From NCBI GenBank assembly GCA_016721435.1, contig JADKIC010000033.1, positions 1 through 41,699 of the forward strand: a stretch of 41,699 nt of DNA, read 5' to 3'. Shown here in pieces: positions 1 to 9,035 of this stretch. Position numbers and translations under genes: made by a program. The stretch's first letter is position 1; the number at the start of each line of letters is the position of its first letter. The stretch is from Bacteroidota bacterium. Its GTDB lineage: Bacteria > Bacteroidota > Bacteroidia > AKYH767-A > OLB10. A model generated the notes under the pieces. It ran no database searches, was not told the origin of the DNA, and worked only from the letters and a program-made list of their open reading frames with translations.

Positions 1-1
1 A

Positions 2-901
2 ATGACAGGTTTTACTCTGTCAGAGGTGCGAAATAAGAAGGGAGGAACTTTAAGGGATTTAACAACCAATATGGATGTTCTTGACCATCTCGATGATTGC
101 ATTAGAATGAGGCGCTCTTTTATCTATGAATCGGAAATTGTCCATAAAAACGGTCAACATCGCTGGGCTTCTTCTACACTTACCCCGATCCTGAATGAAC
201 AAGGACAATTGAAAAATATTGTGGTGATTGATACGGATATCACGCTCAGAAAGCATATGGAAGAGCAGATCCGTTCGGCCCTGGAAGAAAAGGGTCTCTT
301 GTTGAGAGAAATTCATCACCGGGTAAAGAATAATTTGCAGATTATCATAAGCTTATTCAATCTTCAAACCAGTTATGTGACTGATAATAATGCCTATAAG
401 GCACTTAAAGAGGGGCAGGACAGGATCAAGAGTATGGCCCTCATTCATGAACGGTTTTACCAAACGGATGGACTTTCTAAGATTGATTTTGATGACTATA
501 TCAAACGACTGGCCGAAAATCTGATGCAGTCGTTCCGTATTACTTCTGATCAGGTTTCTTTGATTATACATGCAGAGAAAATATCTTTGGACATTGATAC
601 AGCCGTTCCCTGTGGCTTGATCATTAATGAAATTGTATCTAATTCACTAAAACATGCGTTTAAAACAGAGCGTAAAGGAGAGATCCTTATTGAACTTTCG
701 CAACCGGTAACAGATCGGTTTAAATTAATGATTGCTGATAACGGTATAGGTATGCCCGAAGGGTTTACGCTAGGAGAATCAGATTCATTAGGGATTCAGT
801 TGATTCAAGCATTGACCGATCAATTAGAAGGGGAAATGGAAGTGGAAAGCAGTCCGGGAGAAGGAGTGAAATATATTATTAACTTTAAGCGCATCAGTTA
901 A
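2..901 (+). CDS. Sensor histidine kinase (PAS + HisKA_2 + HATPase), 5'-truncated by the window edge
   Basis: The visible 299 residues start inside a PAS domain: residues 1-85 end in the typical DTDITLRK motif. A HisKA_2 dimerisation and phosphotransfer domain follows, with EIHHRVKNNLQ around His105/His106, then an HATPase domain with the N-box INEIVSNSLKHAF and the G1 motif ADNGIGMP. The ATG at base 2 lies within the PAS fold, so the true start is almost certainly upstream of the window. There is no membrane segment in the visible part, so this half is cytoplasmic. The response regulator starts 13 bp downstream in the same direction, which points to a cognate two-component pair. HisKA_2 kinases of this type usually phosphorylate a separate REC protein. 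The input signal cannot be inferred. Confidence 0.88.
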   Translation: MTGFTLSEVRNKKGGTLRDLTTNMDVLDHLDDCIRMRRSFIYESEIVHKNGQHRWASSTLTPILNEQGQLKNIVVIDTDITLRKHMEEQIRSALEEKGLLLREIHHRVKNNLQIIISLFNLQTSYVTDNNAYKALKEGQDRIKSMALIHERFYQTDGLSKIDFDDYIKRLAENLMQSFRITSDQVSLIIHAEKISLDIDTAVPCGLIINEIVSNSLKHAFKTERKGEILIELSQPVTDRFKLMIADNGIGMPEGFTLGESDSLGIQLIQALTDQLEGEMEVESSPGEGVKYIINFKRIS

Positions 902-914
902 CAACACCTGCCGA

Positions 915-2042
915 ATGACTAAAATTAAAATATTGGTTGTAGAAGACGAAAGTATCGTCGCTAAGGATATTCAGAAATCACTGGAAAAATTAGGCTATGA
1001 AGTTCCGGCTACGGCATCTTCTGCAGCATCCGCCTATGAAAAACTGGAACAGATACTTCCCGATCTCGTGTTTCTCGATATTAAATGGAAGGGAGAGGCA
1101 GATGGAATTCATATCGCTGAACATATCAAAGAAAAATACAATATCCCTGTCATTTTCCTGACCTCGTATGTGGATCAGGATACCCTCGACAGAGCAAAGG
1201 TAACGGAGCCCTATGGTTATATTGTAAAGCCCTTTAATGATTCGGATTTGAAAACCACAGTGGAGATGGCGCTCTTTAAGTATTCCCGCGATCGTGAAGT
1301 TAGAGAAAGTCAGCACCGCCTGGCGAATGCGCTGGCAATGGTAGAAGAATGTATCGTGGTTATGGACACAGAAGGCAGAGTATCTTACCTGAATGAAAAG
1401 GCCGAGAATATGCTGGGTTATTCTACCGCTACAGCAATGGGAATGGATGCATTTTCATTGTTCTCCATTGAAGCGGAAGGAGGGATGTTATTGAAGAAGG
1501 AGGCGTTGATGGAACAAATGAGAAAAAATGAATCGATTGAAAATAAAGAATGCCATGTGTTGATTAAAAGAGATAATTCAAGTTTGAGTGTGGTGGTTTC
1601 TGCGTCTTCTATTCACGATGAAAAAGATCAGTTTTTAGGATGTGCATTAATTATCTCTGATAAGCAATCCGCTAAATTGAAAACGCCGGATGTAGAAAAT
1701 CAGGTGACTTTGCTGGATAATCAGATCATTCAGAATTCCTTCTTTGTTAAAAAAGGTTCAATGCTGGTGAAGGTTTATCTGGATAATATATCATGGATAC
1801 AAGCTATGGATAATTACGTAATTATCCAGACCAACTCCGATCAGTTTGTCATTCACTCTACCATGAAGGATATTGAAATGAAATTACCGGTCGCTAAGTT
1901 TTTAGGGGTCCACAGATCCTATATTATTCCTCTGGACAAAATAAATGTACTCGATGAAAATACTGTGTTGATTGGTGATAAAACGATTCCTATTGGCAAA
2001 TCCTACAAGGAAACTTTTATGGCACGATTGAATTTTTTATAG
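915..2042 (+). CDS. Response regulator, REC-PAS-LytTR
   Basis: The protein has 375 residues. REC domain: residues 4-118, with the acidic pocket VVEDE, phospho-acceptor Asp55 in VFLDI, the switch Thr in FLTSY and the conserved Lys in IVKPF. A PAS domain follows at about 130-240, with VMDTEGRVSYLNEKAENMLGY typical of its N-terminal part. The C-terminal LytTR DNA-binding domain (about 275-375) has VKVYLDNISWIQAMDNYV and FLGVHRSYIIPL. The kinase upstream ends 13 bp before, so the two are probably co-transcribed and cognate. The PAS between REC and LytTR is a less usual insertion and could sense a second signal in the cytoplasm. LytTR regulators bind promoter repeats; no target site is evident here. 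Confidence 0.9.
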   Translation: MTKIKILVVEDESIVAKDIQKSLEKLGYEVPATASSAASAYEKLEQILPDLVFLDIKWKGEADGIHIAEHIKEKYNIPVIFLTSYVDQDTLDRAKVTEPYGYIVKPFNDSDLKTTVEMALFKYSRDREVRESQHRLANALAMVEECIVVMDTEGRVSYLNEKAENMLGYSTATAMGMDAFSLFSIEAEGGMLLKKEALMEQMRKNESIENKECHVLIKRDNSSLSVVVSASSIHDEKDQFLGCALIISDKQSAKLKTPDVENQVTLLDNQIIQNSFFVKKGSMLVKVYLDNISWIQAMDNYVIIQTNSDQFVIHSTMKDIEMKLPVAKFLGVHRSYIIPLDKINVLDENTVLIGDKTIPIGKSYKETFMARLNFL

Positions 2043-2807
2043 ATGGATATCATTGCCTATAATCAGCAGGCCTGGGATGGCTTAGTGCGTAAAGGCGACC
2101 GCTGGACATTGCCTTACGGTGATGAGGAAATTGAACTGGCCCGTCAGGGAAAGCTGAATTTAGTGCTTACGCCAAAAATTCCGGTGCCGATGAGTTGGTA
2201 TCCTCCTCTTAGCGGACTAAATGTGCTGGCGCTGGCTTCCGGTGGAGGTCAACAAGTGCCCGCATTAGCTGCTGCGGGAGCAATCGTTACTGTTTATGAT
2301 TTATCTGCAGAACAACTGCGTCAGGATACAGAAACCTGCAATAAGTATGATTTAAAAATAACGGCGATACAGGGAAATATGATGGATATGTCATCTCTGC
2401 CCACCGCTGCTTTTGATCTTATCTTCCATCCATGTTCAAATTGCTTTGCACCCGATTTAAAACCGGTTTGGGCCTCCTGCGCCAGAGTATTGAAGAAAGG
2501 TGGTGTGTTGATGTGGGGATTTACCAAAGCGGAAAAGATGTTGCTCTTCAAAGATCCTCAAACAAATATTTATACGTTGAAATATAAAATGCCCTATTCT
2601 GATATTTCTTCATTGACTGAAGAAGAGCGATCTGTTTATACAAAGGAAAATGAGCCCTTAATCTTCGGACATTCGCTCGAAGATCAGATTGGAGAACTTT
2701 TAAAAATAATTTTCCTCACCGATATTTTCGAAGATGACTGGGGCGGGGCAGAACCTGTCGATCAGTATTTTAAATCTTTCGTTGCCGCCAGAGCAGTGAA
2801 GTGTTGA
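2043..2807 (+). CDS. Class I SAM-dependent methyltransferase
   Basis: This is a 254-residue soluble protein. Motif I is visible as LNVLALASGGGQQVPALAAAG (glycine-rich SAM loop) followed by the acidic strand-2 end VYDLS. Motif IV is FDLIFHPCSN, and the post-motif segment is ARVLKKGGVLMWGF. The ATG directly abuts the TAG stop of the response regulator, so translation is probably coupled and the gene is the third member of the kinase-regulator operon. The substrate is unknown; small-molecule methyltransferases of this size act on quinones, tRNA bases or metabolites, and nothing here separates these options. Confidence 0.8.
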   Translation: MDIIAYNQQAWDGLVRKGDRWTLPYGDEEIELARQGKLNLVLTPKIPVPMSWYPPLSGLNVLALASGGGQQVPALAAAGAIVTVYDLSAEQLRQDTETCNKYDLKITAIQGNMMDMSSLPTAAFDLIFHPCSNCFAPDLKPVWASCARVLKKGGVLMWGFTKAEKMLLFKDPQTNIYTLKYKMPYSDISSLTEEERSVYTKENEPLIFGHSLEDQIGELLKIIFLTDIFEDDWGGAEPVDQYFKSFVAARAVKC

Positions 2808-3428
2808 GGGTTTAAAGGGGTGTAATTACTGTTTTTTTGCTCGGCTTGTTTGTGTTTGTTTAATCCTTTGGCGCCCCTCTTGCTCCCGCTTGTGTGCGGC
2901 ACTTCGCCGGTGTACTTTGCTCGCCTTGTGTTCCTGTCCCCTCCCGTTTCCCTCTCTTCGTTTGCGCCCTCTGCTTGCAATCCTTTCATTCCAACATGTC
3001 TTCTCCCGGTTACAATCTGTCTCTTAGCCCTTCCTTTCGGAACCACTCTTTCCCCTCTTTGTGATTCCGACTTCCCACTGGTACCCCGTCCTCTTTCTTT
3101 ATATGCATCGCATCCATCCATACAATGCATAAATCTCTTCTAGTCGCTGCCTCCTTGTTCCAGCCCCTACCTGGTTTCTCTCGGTACCAGCTTTCTTTTC
3201 CCGTTTCGCATTCGGTCTTAAGTGTTCTTCCCTTTACTCACCCTTAAAGGGTTTTTTTGCTTGCTCTAAGCTTTCTGAGTGCCTCCCATTCTTTCTTTGT
3301 GTTTTAAAATAAGTTTTTCTTTCATAGCCGTTTTTCGTCTCGGTTTAAAGTTTAAAGTTCAATGTTCAATGTTTCAAGGTTAAAAGGTTTTACGGTTAAA
3401 CGTACTTCCACCACACTTCCACCGTACA
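2808..3428. other. Gene-free stretch with strong pyrimidine bias on the plus strand
   Basis: No recognisable gene. From about 2850 to 3340 the plus strand is rich in C and T (runs such as CCCTCCCGTTTCCCTCTC), and both strands carry long but low-complexity open frames that match no family I know. From about 3340 the composition changes to short TTTAAAG and TTCAATG words that recur in other spacers of this window. A small palindrome followed by seven T (ACCC TTAAA GGGT near 3240) could be a weak terminator for the upstream operon. Confidence 0.6.
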
Positions 3429-3800
3429 TCAATGTACCTCAACTGTATCTCAACTGTATCTCAACTGTATCTCAACTGTATCTCAACTGTATCTCAACTG
3501 TATCTCAACTGTATCTCAACTGTATCTCAACTGTATCTCAACTGTATCTCAACTGTATCTCAACCGTATCTCAACTGTATCTCAACCGTATCTCAACTGT
3601 ATCTCAACTGTATCTCAACTGTATCTCAACTGTATCTCAACTGTATCTCAACTGTATCTCAACTGTATCTCAACTGTATCTCAACTGTATCTCACATGAT
3701 CTCAACCGTACCTCAACCGTACCTCAACCCAACCTCAACCCAACCTCAACTGTATATCAATTGTATATCAATTGTATATCAACAGTATATCAACCATATA
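3429..3800. repeat. 11-bp tandem repeat array, about 33 units (TCAACTGTATC)
   Basis: Between 3439 and 3691 there are 23 head-to-tail 11-bp units of consensus TCAACTGTATC, almost identical apart from a few T-to-C changes. One divergent 10-bp unit lies on the left (3429) and one at 3692. From 3702 to 3800 follow nine degenerate 11-bp units (TCAACCGTACC, TCAACCCAACC, TCAATTGTATA and similar). Because 11 is not a multiple of three, all three plus frames stay open and read the same 11-residue repeat; this is a by-product of the repeat, not evidence for a protein. The array ends exactly at the dnaK terminator. Confidence 0.97.
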
Positions 3801-3802
3801 TC

Positions 3803-3842
3803 AAAAAAAAGACTGCCCGGAAACGGGCAGTCTTTTTTTTTT
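3803..3842. terminator. Bidirectional rho-independent terminator
   Basis: A 9-bp GC-rich stem GACTGCCCG / CGGGCAGTC (3811-3819 and 3824-3832) with a GAAA loop is flanked by eight A on the left and ten T on the right. On the minus strand it lies about 10 bp beyond the dnaK stop and is the obvious dnaK terminator. On the plus strand it would stop anything transcribed through the 11-bp array. Confidence 0.93.
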
Positions 3843-3852
3843 CACTCGGGTA

Positions 3853-5747
3853 TTATTTTTCCTTTACCTCTTCGTAATCTACATCGGTAACACCGTCGGC
3901 ATTGTTTGAAGCATTGCCTGTGTTTTCACCTTGTGGCGCTTGTCCGGGCTCCTGAGATGCATTGTACAGGTCTTTTGAAGCTACCTCCCAGGCTGAATTG
4001 AGTGCTGTCATAGCCGTTTCAATACTGGACAGGTCACGGCTTTTATGTGCATCTTTCAACTGTGTTAAAGCGGCTTCAATAGCACCTTTCTTATCGGCAG
4101 GAATCTTTTCTCCAAACTCTTTCAACTGCTTTTCAGTGTTAAAGATTAAAGAGTCGGCTTGATTTATCTTTTCAGTTTCTTCTTTTACTTTACGATCGGA
4201 TTCAGCATTGGCTTCTGCTTCGCGTTTCATGCGTTGAATTTCTTCTTCATTGAGACCGGAGGAAGCTTCGATGCGGATATTTTGTGATTTACCACTGGCT
4301 TTATCCTTGGCAGTTACGTGCAGGATACCATTCGCATCAATATCAAAGGTTACTTCAATTTGTGGTATGCCACGTGGGGAAGGAGGGATGCCATCGAGGT
4401 GGAAGCGTCCAATAGTCGGTTATCACGGGCCATCGGGCGTTCTCCTGTAAAACTGAATCTCAACAGAAGGCTGATTGTCGGCAGCAGAGAAAGTCTCTGA
4501 TTTACGTGTAGGTATGGTGGTGTTGGATTCAATCAACTTGGTCATACACCGCCAAGAGTTTCGATACCTAATGACAAAGGAGTAACGTCAAGAAGAAGTA
4601 CATCTTTCACCTCTCCGGTGAGAACGGCTCCCTGTATGGCTGCTCCAACGGCTACTACTTCATCCGGATTTACACCTTTGGATGGTTTTTTACCGAAGAA
4701 TTTTTCCACTAAATCCTGAATGGCAGGAATACGTGTAGATCCACCAACAAGAATTACTTCATCAATTTCATTGGGTGCTAACTTGGCATCTGAAAGCGCC
4801 TTTTTGCAGGGCTCCAGTGTACGTTGGATTAATTTATCTGCAAGTTGTTCGAACTTAGAACGTGTGAGTGTTTTTACTAAATGTTTAGGTACACCATCTA
4901 CCGGCATGATGTAAGGAAGATTGATTTCCGTTTGTGAAGAACTGGAAAGTTCGATTTTTGCTTTTTCAGCGGCTTCTTTCAAACGCTGCAAAGCCATCGG
5001 ATCTTTACGCAAATCAAGACCTTCATCACTCTTAAATTCATCAGCCATCCAGTCAATAATGACCTGATCGAAATCGTCACCACCGAGATGTGTATCACCA
5101 TTGGTTGATTTTACTTCGAATACCCCGTCTCCCAATTCAAGAACAGAAATATCAAAAGTTCCTCCTCCTAAATCGAAGACAGCCACCTTGGTGTCTTTAT
5201 GATTTTTATCTAATCCATATGCCAATGCCGCAGCCGTTGGTTCGTTGATGATACGCAACACTTTTAATCCTGCAATTTCACCCGCTTCCTTAGTAGCTTG
5301 TCGTTGTGCATCGCTGAAATAAGCCGGTACAGTAATCACCGCTTCGCCTACTTCATAGCCCAGATAATCTTCGGCGGTCTTCTTCATTTTCTGAAGGACC
5401 ATCGCAGAAATTTCTTGTGGAGTGTACATGCGATCATTGATTTTAACACGCGGTGTGTTGTTATCGCCTTTCACTACCTCATACGGCATACGGGAAATTT
5501 CAAGACTGACTTTATCGAATGTTTCACCCATAAATCGCTTAATGGATGCAATGGTATGTTTTGGATTGGTTATCGCCTGACGTTTTGCAGGGTCACCTAC
5601 TTTACGCTCTCCATCTTTAATGAAAGCTACGATAGAAGGCGTGGTGCGGCGTCCTTCACTGTTTGGGATCACTACCGGTTCATTTCCTTCCATTACCGCT
5701 ACACATGAATTGGTGGTACCCAGGTCGATTCCTATTACTTTTTTCAT
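3853..5747 (-). CDS. dnaK: Chaperone DnaK (Hsp70), interrupted by a cluster of indels
   Basis: ATP-dependent Hsp70 chaperone of the cytoplasm. The N-terminal 401 residues carry all the ATPase signatures: GIDLGTTNSCVAV, INEPTAAALAYGLD, VFDLGGGTFDISVLE and VILVGGSTRIPAIQ. The last 125 residues are the helical lid, ending in the usual acidic VDYEEVKEK. Between them, at plus positions about 4416-4546, four single-base deletions break the frame, near 4545 (GGTGT|ATGACC), 4452, 4444 and 4418. Restoring each base gives the normal substrate-binding domain (MTKLIESNTTIP, QGERPMARDNR, PQIEVTFDIDANG) and a total of about 632 residues, normal for DnaK. An essential chaperone with four indels in 130 bp is better explained by poor consensus sequence than by decay. 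No dnaJ or grpE is adjacent. Confidence 0.95.
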
Positions 5748-5806
5748 CTTGTTATTTTATTGTTTAATCCCCGCTAGTCAACTTATATGCCATTGGGCAA
5801 ATAGGT

Positions 5807-5866
5807 TGACAATGACAGGAAAATGATCAAAAGAGTAAAATTTACTGACAGAATGTCATAATGACA
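5807..5866 (-). promoter_or_regulatory. TGACA/TGTCA cluster upstream of dnaK
   Basis: Five TGACA or TGTCA pentamers lie in 60 bp directly upstream of dnaK, at 5807, 5813, 5846, 5854 (inverted) and 5862. Two of them form the palindrome TGACA-GAA-TGTCA (5846-5858). There is no TAnnTTTG box in this spacer, unlike several other promoters in the window, which fits control by an alternative sigma factor or a heat-shock regulator. It is not a CIRCE element. The role is inferred from position and symmetry. Confidence 0.5.
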
Positions 5867-5875
5867 GAGCCCTAC

Positions 5876-6865
5876 TCAAAAATATGTCGGGTATAGGTGC
5901 CCATTTAACAATGAGTCATAGGTGAGATCATTGAAGGAAATCGAGGGTATTAAAGTATCCAGCCGGCAGGTGAACAACCCCTTGCCTTCACTCAGGTTGG
6001 TAAAGTCAGGAATAAAATTGACCGTATTGTTGGGATTGTTGATCTGAATATAATTGTAGAAGTCATCCGTGGCAGCAGTAAAGAGAAAATCACTTTTGAA
6101 ATCCTGTAATCGACGGGTAACGGTAGTGTCTTTCTTTATTTTTAAACCTAAAAACTGAAACACAGATTTACCGTTGATCAGAAATTCCATGTCTTCTCCT
6201 CCTGTTAATGTGCGTGAAGTGACGTAATCAATGCGGAAAATCGAGATATTTAGTTACAATGGCCTGAGTCAGTTTTTTCGTTTCAGAATAGCGTATGCGC
6301 ATGATTAACCCATAAACTTTTCCATTTTTAGAACTGTTAAACCGAATGGTATAGGGATCGTCATCGGCAAGATTTACACGTGTGGTAGGGGTTAACGTCT
6401 TTTGGTAGAGCGGTTCAATGATACGGGTGATCCCGGTAACATTTTTTCCGGTTACATTATTGACGAAGCGTAAACGGTAAATGAAGTTCGAGTTTAAGCG
6501 GGTATTGGCAAGTTGGAAAACATAATGGCCGGCATCGGTAAATAGCCCTTCATTTTTAATGGAGTTGTAATTTACTGAAAAAGTATCCACATCAAAGGGA
6601 GTACTATTGGCAAATTGAAGTTTTTCAAGGTATAGACTTATATCATTAGGATTATAATAGGTGCTATCGGTTTCCTGCGCCATTAAAAGGGCGTTTCCGG
6701 CTCCTAAAAATGCTTTTTGAACCCTGATTTCAAAGGTAGTACTTGCAGGGTTAATCAAACCGTAAATCACCGGGATTTCAGTATATTCTTCCAAAACATC
6801 AAGGTCGTTATCGCATGACGTGAGCAGGAAACACACACTCAAAATAAGCAAGGCTAGTTTTTCAT
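5876..6865 (-). CDS. Secreted lipoprotein, possibly DUF4249-like (two indels)
   Basis: The reading starts from a signal peptide with lipobox LLTSC followed by DNDLDVLEEYTEIPVIYGLINP. The frame breaks near 6232, where an extra C in TTTTCCGC ends the first part; removing it joins YLDF to RIDYVTSRTLTGGEDMEFLING and continues to 5876. The start is also affected: ATGAAAAACTAG at 6865 lacks one A, and ATG with six A would give a normal MKKLALLIL signal peptide. The restored product is about 325 residues. The opening (Cys, acidic linker, then a hydrophobic strand with IPVIYGLI) resembles DUF4249-type lipoproteins of Bacteroidota, but I cannot confirm the family. Likely on the periplasmic or outer face of the outer membrane; function unknown. 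Confidence 0.7.
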
Positions 6866-7014
6866 CCCGTCAAAAATAGGTTTTTACTGCATAACCTGTA
6901 TCGGTTGTGGAAGTAAAATCCGATTACCGGTCTTTTTGTTACCAAAAACTGATAATTATCCATGGTTGGCCACTTCCGAATTAATTTTATTTGAAGTTTG
7001 ATTAGTTTCGCTGC

Positions 7015-7716
7015 ATGCTGGAAGCTGTATTGTCGGGTATCAGCCTGGGATTGGTATTGGCCTTATTGGTAGGACCGGTCTTTTTTATGCTGATAGATAC
7101 CAGTATTAAAAAAGGCTTCGTGAAAGCAGTTATCCTGGCAGTAGGGGTAGTTTTAAGTGACGCTTTTTTTATTGGTTTAACCTATTTCAGTGCAACCGCG
7201 TTGGGTTTTATGAAATCTTATCAAATGGAAATTGGGATTGCAGGTGGAATTTTATTGGTGATTTTCGGATTGGTAAATATTTTCAAAAAACCTCATCTTC
7301 AATCAGCAGACATCGTTTTAACAGACAATTCGAAATCTCCTCTTGTTGATGTAGTAAAGGGCTTTATGATGAATGCGCTCAATCCCTTTGTGCTCATTTT
7401 CTGGATCGGTGTTTCGGGTGTTGTTTCGGCGAATGAAAATTATTCGGATATGCATGTCGTTATATTTTATCTGGTCGTACTACTTACAGTGTTGTTTACC
7501 GATGGGTTAAAATCTGGGCTGGCGTCCCGGTGACGTCATTTTCTCAAACACGGGCTAATATTGATGATAAACAGGGTGAGTGGTGTAGGTCTGATTCTCT
7601 TTGGCTGCAGGCTCTTGTATCAAATCCTTTTACCTGAATCATATTCAATTTTTAATGTAAGAAAGTGGAGAAAGTCTTTCTTTTTGATTAACAGTGATTA
7701 TTGTACAAGTGCTTGA
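7015..7716 (+). CDS. LysE/RhtB-family amino-acid exporter (frame interrupted)
   Basis: Inner-membrane exporter with about six helices. The N-terminus MLEAVLSGISLGLVLALLVGPVFFMLIDTSIKKG is the classic LysE motif (GPVFF with the following TSI..G), and NALNPFVLIFWIGV is the conserved NP.....W segment. A stop appears at 7531-7533, but the same frame resumes right after it with RHFLKHGLILMINRVSGVGLILFGCRLL, the normal LysE C-terminus, and ends at 7716. A deletion near 7510 plus an insertion near 7527 (GTCCCGG) explain this. The restored length of about 233 residues is right for the family. Substrate unknown: amino acids or related small molecules are expected. Confidence 0.85.
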
Positions 7717-7972
7717 AATAAAGCCTTTTACACGCATTGCCCCTTGTGTTTTAGCAGTAGATAGTGTTTTTTCAATTGTTTTTCTACTGTAAGACTTGAC
7801 ACGTAAGGTTACTTTCCGTAAGTTTACTTTATGGCAGGAGCAGAGAGAAGGACGCATTATTTTTCACCCTTCCTTAGTGGATGTCTACCCAAAAAATTAT
7901 CCGTTTAGCAGAATAGAAACGAAGCCTGTCGTAAGGTGTGTTATCTTGATGTGAAAAGCAGGAAAAACTCGA
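7717..7972. other. Spacer with a short unrecognised open stretch
   Basis: No gene recognised. About 50 plus-strand codons just before the sugar transferase stay open and look protein-like (HPSLVDVYPKNYPFSRIE), but they have no credible start and match nothing I know. They could be a remnant of an upstream surface-polysaccharide gene, or chance. Confidence 0.35.
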
Positions 7973-9008
7973 ATGAAAGAAGCATTACTAAAAGATATTC
8001 AACCGGAAGTGAGGAAATTTCTCGCGAGGCATACGGATTTGAAATCGGCACAAACGAAAGTGTTGATTACAACGACTGCCTTCAATGTGGAGGGTCTGGA
8101 AGAAGAAAATTGTAAGGCGATTATCAATCTTAAAAAAGTAAATGACATACGTTTCGTAAATAAGTTTCAGGAAGCCGTAAATGAAAAGCTTCCAAACGGA
8201 GGTGTCTACATTGGCTTTATCGAAACACAGGAACAACGCAGACACCGGCTGTTGAGAAAATTCGTTCCCGGATTCGCTCATTTGTATTTTATTTTTGATT
8301 TCATCTTTAAAAGAGTATTCCCTAAGCTTCCTTTCTTTAAGAAGCTTTATTTTTTTGTGACCAACGGCAGGAACCGTGTAATGTCGAAAGCGGAAGCATT
8401 GGGTCGTTTGGCTTCTTGTGGTTTTAAAATTGTAGATGTTAAAGTAATCGGCAACTATACTTATTTTGCCGGAAGAAAGGAACGTCAGCCGTATTTTGAT
8501 CTGAATCCTTCGTATGGTCCATTATTTACGATGAACCGTGTGGGCAAGGATGGCAAGATGATTCAGGTATATAAATTTCGTACGATGTATCCCTATGCAG
8601 AGTATTTGCAGGAGTATATTTATGATCAGAATAAATTAGCATCAGGCGGAAAGTTTCGCGGATGATTTCAGAATTACTTCCTGGGGTAAATTTATGCGGC
8701 AGTTTTGGCTGGATGAATTGCCGATGATAATTAATATTCTGAAAGGTGATTTGAAAATTGTAGGGGTTAGACCTTTGAGTAAGCATTATTATAGCCTTTA
8801 TACGAAAGAGCTCCAGGATAAACGTATTGATTCAAAGCCGGGATTGTTACCGCCTTTTTATGTAGATATGCCCTCTACACTTGATGAAATCATTGAGTCA
8901 GAGCTGAAATATTTAAGAGCTTATGAAAAGCGTCCCTTCCTAACAGATATGCGTTATTTCTTTTCGATTTGCACAAATATTATAGTTAGAAAAGCCAGAA
9001 GTAATTAA
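7973..9008 (+). CDS. Bacterial sugar transferase (initiating phosphoglycosyl transferase type), one frameshift
   Basis: Two frames join into a product of about 345 residues. An N-terminal region of about 165 residues of unknown fold leads into a bacterial sugar transferase domain: YGPLFTMNRVGKDGKMIQVYKFRTMYPYAEY, then DDFRITSWGKFMRQFWLDELPMIINILKGDLKIVGVRP, then KPGLLPPF. The break at about 8660 is one extra G in TTTCGCGGATGA; removing it gives KFRDDFRITSWGKF. Such enzymes move a sugar phosphate to undecaprenyl phosphate at the inner membrane to start exopolysaccharide or glycan synthesis. It converges on the exosortase-glycosyltransferase operon, which supports a link with surface glycans. 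There is no N-terminal four-helix block as in WcaJ. Confidence 0.85.
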
Positions 9009-9035
9009 TATACTTCTTTCTTCAATAATTTTCTT

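Noticed and set aside
2762..3130. Minus-strand 122-codon frame in the pyrimidine-rich spacer
   Set aside because: Low-complexity Lys/Arg/Gly sequence without recognisable domain, explained by base composition, and it overlaps the methyltransferase end.
3439..3691. CRISPR array
   Set aside because: Units are directly adjacent 11-mers with no spacers and no cas genes nearby.
3362..3890. Two overlapping plus-strand open frames with an 11-residue repeat
   Set aside because: They are produced by the 11-bp DNA array, which is open in all three plus frames and reads the same peptide in each. No start signal or family supports a protein.
5298..5708. 136-codon plus-strand frame within dnaK
   Set aside because: Antisense shadow of the conserved DnaK ATPase domain.
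5748..5875. CIRCE/HrcA operator upstream of dnaK
   Set aside because: The TTAGCACTC-N9-GAGTGCTAA pattern is not present; the repeated element is TGACA.
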